Assembly: GCA_027919835.1 (NCBI GenBank)
Contig: JANVFP010000012.1
Coordinates: 310,001 to 374,000 of the forward strand
Reading direction: 5' to 3'
Source: Lentinula raphanica
Taxonomy: Eukaryota > Basidiomycota > Agaricomycetes > Agaricales > Omphalotaceae
Length of the DNA stretch: 64,000 nt
Shown here: in pieces, positions 58,580 to 64,000 of the stretch
Position numbering within the stretch: the stretch's first letter is position 1
How the letters are laid out: each line of letters opens with the position of its first letter
The notes under the pieces: model-generated
Database searches by the model: none
The model's input: only the letters and a program-made list of their open reading frames with translations
What the model was told of the DNA's origin: nothing
Position numbers and translations under genes: made by a program

Positions 58580-60726
58580 TTATTTATACGAATTGGGATC
58601 CAAAGGAAACGAAGGTACGGGATAATCATCCCAAGTTCGTTCTCCATCCAGAAACCTTCTTAAACGCGCGACTTGGGACGACAGGTAAAGCATGATGATT
58701 TGCATCTCAATCTCGAGACGCAGTTTCAAGATCTCTTCACAGGTTTTAAGTGCCTGTGTACGAGTAGAAACAAACATGTTTCCGGCGAACCCGAGCTCTT
58801 TGAGGTTGTCAATCAGTTCGCCGAATTCTGCGCACCACGCTAACACGCCGAGCTAATCAAGGAGGAATGAGATGAGGATGATTGGGACGCCACTGACGGC
58901 TTACCTGTCCATACTGTTTGTATCTCGCGTACAATACGTTTGGCGCTGCACTGAGGGCAAACTCGAAAGCCTCGTTCTGGTCGATGACCGCGCTGCCCGG
59001 GACATACGGTGTTCCAACCGGTTCTGGAGTAGGTGCACGAGGACGCTAGATAGAATAGTATATTGGCAACGACGTGACATCGATCAAGACGACAACACGT
59101 ACCAGATGTTCAGGAGGAGCCTCTTTGAACCACTCCATGTTATCGTAATCTGCCTCTCCGCCGAAATCGACGACATCTGTCATTTTCCCAGCGTAATTCA
59201 TCTTATTATGACTAGCAAGACCGGCTTCGATGAAAACGTTTGAGAGTAGATTGGAGAAATCACGCGAAAAGTCTGATTCTGTAGGACCAAAAGCAGGGAC
59301 AAAGTATTCTCTTGAAGGAGGAGAATCTGATACAAGAGTAGGCTTGGAATCCGGAGAGTCGAAAGAGTCTGTATCGGATTCGGAGGATTCTAGCTGCTCA
59401 AAAGAAGCACGCGAGACGAATTGGAGGTAAGAAGGTGTTGGAGAGTCTGGTATCGCAAGAGGAGAAGGGATACCCGCAGTGGGAGTTGGGACAGAGAGAA
59501 AAGGTGTTGAGGGCTTGAGGAGAAGAGCTTCAGGCTAAGCTGCAAGTGAGACTCGAGGCATCAAAGAGATTAAATATGCTTTGGTTGCTTACCTTATACA
59601 CCGGATCAATCCGTTCTTCTTTCCGTGCCGCGTTGATCATCGATATGAATGACTGTCGAGTGTCTTCCACCTTGGGATATTCCAGCCAGTCCACTGCTTC
59701 CAGTGGTGATAACAATGGGCTATCTGAGCAATTTGATACTAGTATTCGCGGTGGTATAGGTAACGGAGATGGTGAAGCAGGTGTCGTTATCTCTTCGGTA
59801 CTTGTTGCTGAGGTCACTGCGCAAGGCTCCGATCCAGATTCTTCAACTGCTGTCTGCACGTTTCTGCTCAACCACGAGGGTGATGGTGGGACAAATGAAT
59901 TCCTAACTGACATAGATAAATTCTCATTGAGAATTGGAGAAGGAGAAGCTGTGAGAAGAAAAGGATCGACAACTTGGTAAGTCACAACTTCAAGCTTCTG
60001 TTCTTCGGCAGGAGGTGCTGGAGCTGGTCTGACCGGTACAGGAGGTCGAACGATGATGGTCCCGTTCTCAGTTAACGCAGTAGGCTCCGCCTTCGTCGAG
60101 CTATGGTGTCCAAGTCGAGTCAAAGCCCGGGTAAGTGACTTGAACGGGCCACTACTTTCGCGGCTGCTGGACCTTTCCCGAGTAGGTATTTCTTTCTCCT
60201 GATGAAACGTCGATCGGTGGTCTTCTTCAGCCAAAGGCCTTGGCATGATTGGCCAGGTATATGCTCCTGCTGGAGTCAGAGGCGTCACTGGAATGTGCGA
60301 TGGAGGCTGAGGAAACTCATCCAGGATCGAATTGGTCTCTGACCTGTTGCCGACGAATGGAAGGTGAAGTCGCGAACCCGTTTGTCGAATGGACTTGGGT
60401 CTCCGCATGGAAACCGAGATTCGAGATAGATTCTTGAAACGAGTCAGGGAAAAGCGTGAAGAGGGTTCTGGAGCTGGTGTCCTGACAGCCAGAGTGAGTG
60501 AAGAGGAAGCAGCTGTGAATGGGTCATCAAGTGGTATTGGCAGGTCCTGTTTATTGATATGGCAGTAATCCGAGTCAGACCAATTGTCTTCACCGACGGT
60601 CGACAGGAAACCAGCTGTACCAGCAGCGGGTCCCGCCTTCTCTCTGCTAGGAGATAAAGATAATAGCTTCGTCGTTGAACGGTGCAAAGAGTTACGGAAA
60701 CCTCGTGCAACCTTCGAAGCTATCAT
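58580..60726 (-). CDS. Unidentified Ser/Pro-rich protein with conserved-looking C-terminus
   Basis: Not recognised. The start at 60726 gives MIASKVARGFRNSLHRSTTK, then about 380 residues of low complexity with many S/T-P and basic-phospho-type sites (RFSLTRFKNLSRISVSMRRP, SSRESSGPFKSLTRALTRLG). After an intron near 59530-59590 comes another disordered part (SPTPSYLQFVSRASFEQLES). A compact C-terminal region follows (58580-59240): ASHNKMNYAGKMTDVVDFGG, PRAPTPEPVGTPYVPGSAV, EAFEFALSAAPNVLYARYKQ YGQ, LGVLAWCAEFGELIDNLKEL, FVSTRTQALKTCEEILKLRL, IEMQIIMLYLSSQVARLRRF, ending FPLDPNSYK. The C-terminal helical segment looks folded and is the part worth a homology search. Confidence 0.72.
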
Positions 60727-61061
60727 GACTGTCGACGTCGATGTTGATGATGAAGGAGCCGTTGTTGCGCGTCAGCGAAGTCCCTACCAAGAGACTTGAG
60801 CATGCTGAGTCGAGTCCTTGCATCTTTACTTCAAGTAGTCCGGTAAAGATCGAGCGCGTGTCCAACGTGAGCTACCCTCGTGCAATGTGAGTAATTTCTC
60901 AATGTATGAGCGTAATCAACGCGTGAAGGCGGAGACACTACTACAAGCGTGATTCAATCATAGTATAGAAAATAAGATAGCAGAAACCGCTGTAGACATA
61001 CAGTTACACACAGTGTGATACACCAAAAAGACCTAGCCGGAACGATCGATCAAGACACCAG
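60727..61061. other. Intergenic region, no gene seen
   Basis: 335 bp between the start of one minus-strand gene and the stop of the next. No ORF, tRNA or repeat was recognised. Confidence 0.4.
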
Positions 61062-63038
61062 TCAGTCGTCAAAAGTAAGTAAATTAGGTTCTTGATCATG
61101 AGAAAGAGTTTGCCTTCGCCGATATTCTCTCCAGCGAAGGAACATTCCTCGCAAGTTCTGTGGAAGACTTCCAACTGTCGGGGCAGCGAGAAGCCACTGT
61201 CCACTATAACCTCCAAGAAGAAGAAGCCACAAAATAGCTATCGTACCGCCTGACCCTTTGATCATCCCATAGAACGTTCTGTTTTCATCAGCCGGATACT
61301 TGAGTCCTATCGTGCGTATCCACGAGCCTTCTCCAACCTGCATCACTTCATGCATGCCATGTCCTGCAATACCGCTAACCCCTCCATCTCCACCATCACA
61401 CCACAATATCATTGAGTCTAACTCCATCGCGCGCTGTTTTGCTTGCTCCCACATTGCGTTCCCGACCGCCAAATCCCAAGTACGGGCAGGACCTAGTATA
61501 ATCTGGGGTTTCCCGGAACTTGTCGTCGACCATGGGAGATCTACGAACGGGTCGGGCATGGCAAAGTCCAAACAGATAGATGCCGTGAGCGAGATCGGTC
61601 TAATAGCAGGACCGGGCAGCCATTTGGGCATGTTGAGATCAAAAGTGAAGAGAGGTGGTGGGTTGTCTGACTTCTGTAGTCGATACGATTCCGCGACTAT
61701 CAGCGCAAATTAATGCAATGAGCTATCCACCTTTCAAAAAGTATCTGTGCACCACTCACTCGGAACAAGATTCCTTTTGAAATACAACATCTGGGTTTCG
61801 TTTCTTTTTGACACGAGAGCTAGACCCGTGCGTTTTAGCACTCGTCCTCTTCCAGTAGTATCTTCAGGATCCCGATAGGACTCTTCGAATGATACCCCTA
61901 CACGTTGATTCGGGCTCGTGATGACCCTCCTGACCTCTGTCAATGCATTCTCCCTTTCGTCCGCATCGGCGAAACTTACTGCGCCTTCCGGCCACAGAAG
62001 TATATTAGCAGTGTTCATCGTCTTACTTTCAGAAAGAAAGTCTTCGAAATTGAGCTGATGGTGATTGTGCTGATTGAGTCTGGCACGCGATGGAAGTACG
62101 CATCCAACGGTAAGTGGCGTCGATTCACTTCCGATGACAGGACGGGGTAAGAGGGCCAAATCTGCGCCATTCCAGATATAAGATGGTGTTGCGAGTGCTA
62201 GCAGTACTCCACCAAGAGCCATCAGTGCCTTCAAGCGACCTTGTTTCATTGCATCGGTGGAAGTCGATGCATTCGAAACCAGAGGTTCATGGTCAAGCAA
62301 GGGAGCTTCTTCGGGAGTTTCTTCACCCATATACCACAGCTCTCCTAACTGTGAGATGACCACAGCCCATGACGCGACTAACCAATCCTTGATCGGGGTA
62401 CCGAACACTGGCATGAGCCAGTCATATGCAGGAAACCCAGAAACGGGACTCCAGGATGTAAGGTATCCTACGGGGCTGATATGAGCTAGCGCATACCATG
62501 TTGTGGCCCATGCCGTCGGGAACACTAGGATCTGAGTCCAAGAAGAATGCACCCTGAGCCTTGTTCGTGAACGTGCGTAGATGATGACCGATAACAAAGT
62601 GACAAAGCTGGTGAGGGCCCCATGAATGAAGAGTACCAGAAGAGATGTAAAGGGCGTAGACAACGCGTTCAGCGAAGGAGCGAACCAATGAAAGGACTTG
62701 ACCAAGGATAGAACGATCCAGAGCATGAATATCCGAGCTTTAGAAGATCTATCAGTGAGCAAATGTGCATAGAACAGGAGGACGGAAAGGTTCAGCACAA
62801 AAGGAATGAAGGAAGGAACAGTGGTCAATGCGAAGAAAGACGTGAGGATCGTGGCAAGCAGCAAGGTTTTGTTGCGGTGGACATGAAATACTGCATATCG
62901 AAGAGTGGTTCCGGTCATGATCAAGCTCAAGCCTTGGGAAGAGTCTGAGGTGGCCCTTGACTTTGAGTGTCCTGACTTTATCACCTCATTGACGCCCGAC
63001 AGTCTTCTGAGGGCGCTAGATACTGAATAGAGGATCAA
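61062..63038 (-). CDS. Apolipoprotein N-acyltransferase-like carbon-nitrogen hydrolase, multi-pass membrane protein
   Basis: Nitrilase-superfamily membrane enzyme resembling bacterial Lnt. The start at 63038 (or 62918, MTGTTLRYAVF) is followed by several membrane helices (TLLLATILTSFFALTTVPSF, FVLNLSVLLFYAHLL, FTSLLVLFIHGALTSFVTLL, LVASWAVVISQLGELWYMG, LKALMALGGVLLALATPSY). A soluble CN-hydrolase domain then shows a full catalytic triad: Glu in ANILLWPEGAVSF (about 61990), Lys in MLYFKRNLVPSE (about 61770) and Cys in SLTASICLDFAMP (about 61560-61600). One intron (about 61700-61765) lies between Lys and Cys. A final helix, GTIAILWLLLLGGYSGQWLL, precedes a basic tail ending LLTFDD at 61062. Bacterial Lnt acylates lipoproteins; the fungal substrate is unknown. 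Confidence 0.82.
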
Positions 63039-63217
63039 TCCACAGTACTGAATTCGACCAGTTTCGACCTTGCTATCAGCAGCGGCGCAGCAGAAGGGGG
63101 AACCTCAATTTACATCGTGGTAATGTCAGAAACATGGGTTCGCGACGTGGAAGAAATACCAACAAAATTAGCGCCCATGCCATCCACTGAGCTTGGGCTC
63201 TGCAGAGAGTCTACGGG
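63039..63217. other. Intergenic sequence before the repeat block
   Basis: 5' flank of the CN-hydrolase gene leading into the repeat block. A 69-codon plus-strand ORF (63117-63326) runs from here into the repeat and is judged chance. Confidence 0.4.
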
Positions 63218-63382
63218 AAAAATTGGTGATGCCGAGGGCCAGAGGACGCCGCAGGTGTCCACTGACCTCCCGAGGGTGCGGAAGCAAATGAGCCGAGGGT
63301 TTTACTCAAAATTGTGTAAAGTTTAGTGGTGAATCTCACTTGTCAGACTTATTCTTTGGTTGAAGTATACAGGGATGTACTG
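63218..63382 (+). repeat. 165-bp direct repeat, copy 1
   Basis: Runs from AAAAATTGGTGATGCCGAGG to AGTATACAGGGATGTACTG. It is identical by eye to 63836-64000. Both copies are preceded by GTCTAC. This looks like part of a mobile-element end or of a long-period tandem repeat (618 bp offset). No transposase is seen. Confidence 0.9.
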
Positions 63383-63484
63383 TATTGAGTACAGCTGTAT
63401 GTATTATGGCCCAGGCCGGATCAGTGCACACAAAAATTCTCATTGAAAGTTCTGGGTGTCAAGCGAGCGTTGAATTCAAATTTT

Positions 63485-63505
63485 CGCGCGCGCTTGCGCG
63501 CGCGC
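63485..63505. repeat. GC-dinucleotide inverted repeat
   Basis: Two alternating GC arms (8 bp or more each, 63486-63493 and 63496-63503) flank a TT centre, set in AT-rich DNA. It can form a cruciform or Z-DNA. Confidence 0.8.
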
Positions 63506-63596
63506 CTAATATGGCAAATTGCTCATTACTGTCTACAGCCTAGTATAGACTGTTTTGAGGATTAGTGTTTTGCTCAATATAAGCTTGAAGCACTCG

Positions 63597-63662
63597 AGGT
63601 AAATCATACTATAGCCTACTGGCCTCTAGGTAAATCATACTATAGCCTACTGGCCTCTAGGG
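63597..63662 (+). repeat. 31-bp tandem duplication
   Basis: A 31-bp unit (starts AGGTAAATCATACTATAGCC, ends TACTGGCCTCT) occurs at 63597-63627 and again without change at 63628-63658, followed by AGG of a third start. Confidence 0.9.
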
Positions 63663-63740
63663 TCTTGAATTCCTTGAGTTCCCCTAGTAAAAACAGAAGA
63701 GATTGCGCTGGTAAAATGACTGACTGTATCACGTGCTACA

Positions 63741-63797
63741 ATCGGTCAAAATCGGTCAAAAAGGTCAGAACGGAAATAATCGGTCAAAAAAGGTCGG
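63741..63797 (+). repeat. ATCGGTCAAA motif cluster
   Basis: ATCGGTCAAA occurs at 63741-63750, 63751-63760 and 63779-63788, each of the last two extended into AAGGTC. It lies between the two 165-bp repeat copies. Confidence 0.8.
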
Positions 63798-63835
63798 GCG
63801 TGGGAACCCTTGGCTTCCCATAGTAGCCGTCTACG

Positions 63836-64000
63836 AAAAATTGGTGATGCCGAGGGCCAGAGGACGCCGCAGGTGTCCACTGACCTCCCGAGGGTGCGGA
63901 AGCAAATGAGCCGAGGGTTTTACTCAAAATTGTGTAAAGTTTAGTGGTGAATCTCACTTGTCAGACTTATTCTTTGGTTGAAGTATACAGGGATGTACTG
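63836..64000 (+). repeat. 165-bp direct repeat, copy 2 (cut by window end)
   Basis: Same sequence as 63218-63382 over the full visible length. The true right end of the repeat lies beyond the window. Confidence 0.9.

Noticed and set aside
59546..59980. 144-codon plus-strand ORF
   Set aside because: It mirrors the Ser/Pro-rich coding sequence on the minus strand; low-complexity composition commonly leaves open antisense frames.
63117..63326. 69-codon plus-strand ORF partly inside the 165-bp repeat
   Set aside because: No family features, and the shared part is non-coding-like and recurs in copy 2 without the same start.

Overview
The window reads as gene-dense nuclear DNA of a filamentous basidiomycete, most likely an agaricomycete. 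It has many very short introns (mostly about 45-65 nt, GT-AG), proteins rich in Ser/Pro, divergent gene pairs only 58-136 bp apart, and typical fungal housekeeping genes. No rRNA, tRNA, CRISPR array, operon or bacterial signal was seen. Exon joins described here were worked out by eye from splice signals and reading phase, so gene ends are firmer than internal exon borders.

Layout. 1-3344 (-): N-terminal half of a PHD/chromodomain SNF2 remodeller (Mit1/CHD type), running off the left edge. 3568-4669 (-): unidentified multi-exon gene. 4852-6180 (+): S-formylglutathione hydrolase. 6339-8556 (-): FHA + Ser/Thr kinase of the Rad53/Cds1/Dun1 (Chk2) type. 8769-11133 (-): LSG1 GTPase, divergent from a LYR-motif protein (11198-12529 +). 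12574-17152 (-): exocyst subunit Sec8, divergent from a lipid-droplet hydrolase (17223-18362 +) that carries an in-frame stop. 18497-20627 (-): alpha/beta-hydrolase lipase. 21090-21951 (-): SF3A2. 22136-27157 (+): RRP5. 27361-32157 (-): kelch/coiled-coil polarity protein of the Tea1/Kel1 type.

32998-37237 (+): a small secreted protein and a long disordered protein. 37612-40447 (-): Baeyer-Villiger type flavin monooxygenase. 40885-42735 (-): disordered KEN-box protein, divergent from SLD2 (42872-44540 +). 44993-47514 (+): F-box-like protein. 47758-49537 (+): proteasome lid subunit Rpn5. 49628-50545 (-): mitoribosomal mS23, divergent from Mediator subunit Med7 (50653-51749 +). 52033-52764 (+): BCL7-like protein. 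52943-53379 (+): doubtful small gene. 53402-56359 (-): AFG2, divergent from GPI transamidase subunit Gpi16/PIG-T (56418-58378 +). 58580-60726 (-): unidentified protein. 61062-63038 (-): apolipoprotein N-acyltransferase-like CN hydrolase. 63039-64000: repeat-rich, gene-free DNA with a 165-bp perfect direct repeat.

The genes do not form a pathway cluster. Recurrent themes are ribosome making (LSG1, RRP5, AFG2, mS23), chromatin and transcription (CHD-like, BCL7-like, Med7), replication and checkpoint (kinase, SLD2), and secretion and polarity (Sec8, kelch protein). The most unusual observations are two 8-nt microexons in unrelated genes (one completing the HRD catalytic loop of the kinase, one preceded by a 4-nt start exon in SF3A2), an intron directly after the LSG1 ATG, an in-frame TAA in the conserved GNPGL motif of the hydrolase, a probable GC-AG intron just before the DEAH box of the remodeller, and the repeat block at the right edge.
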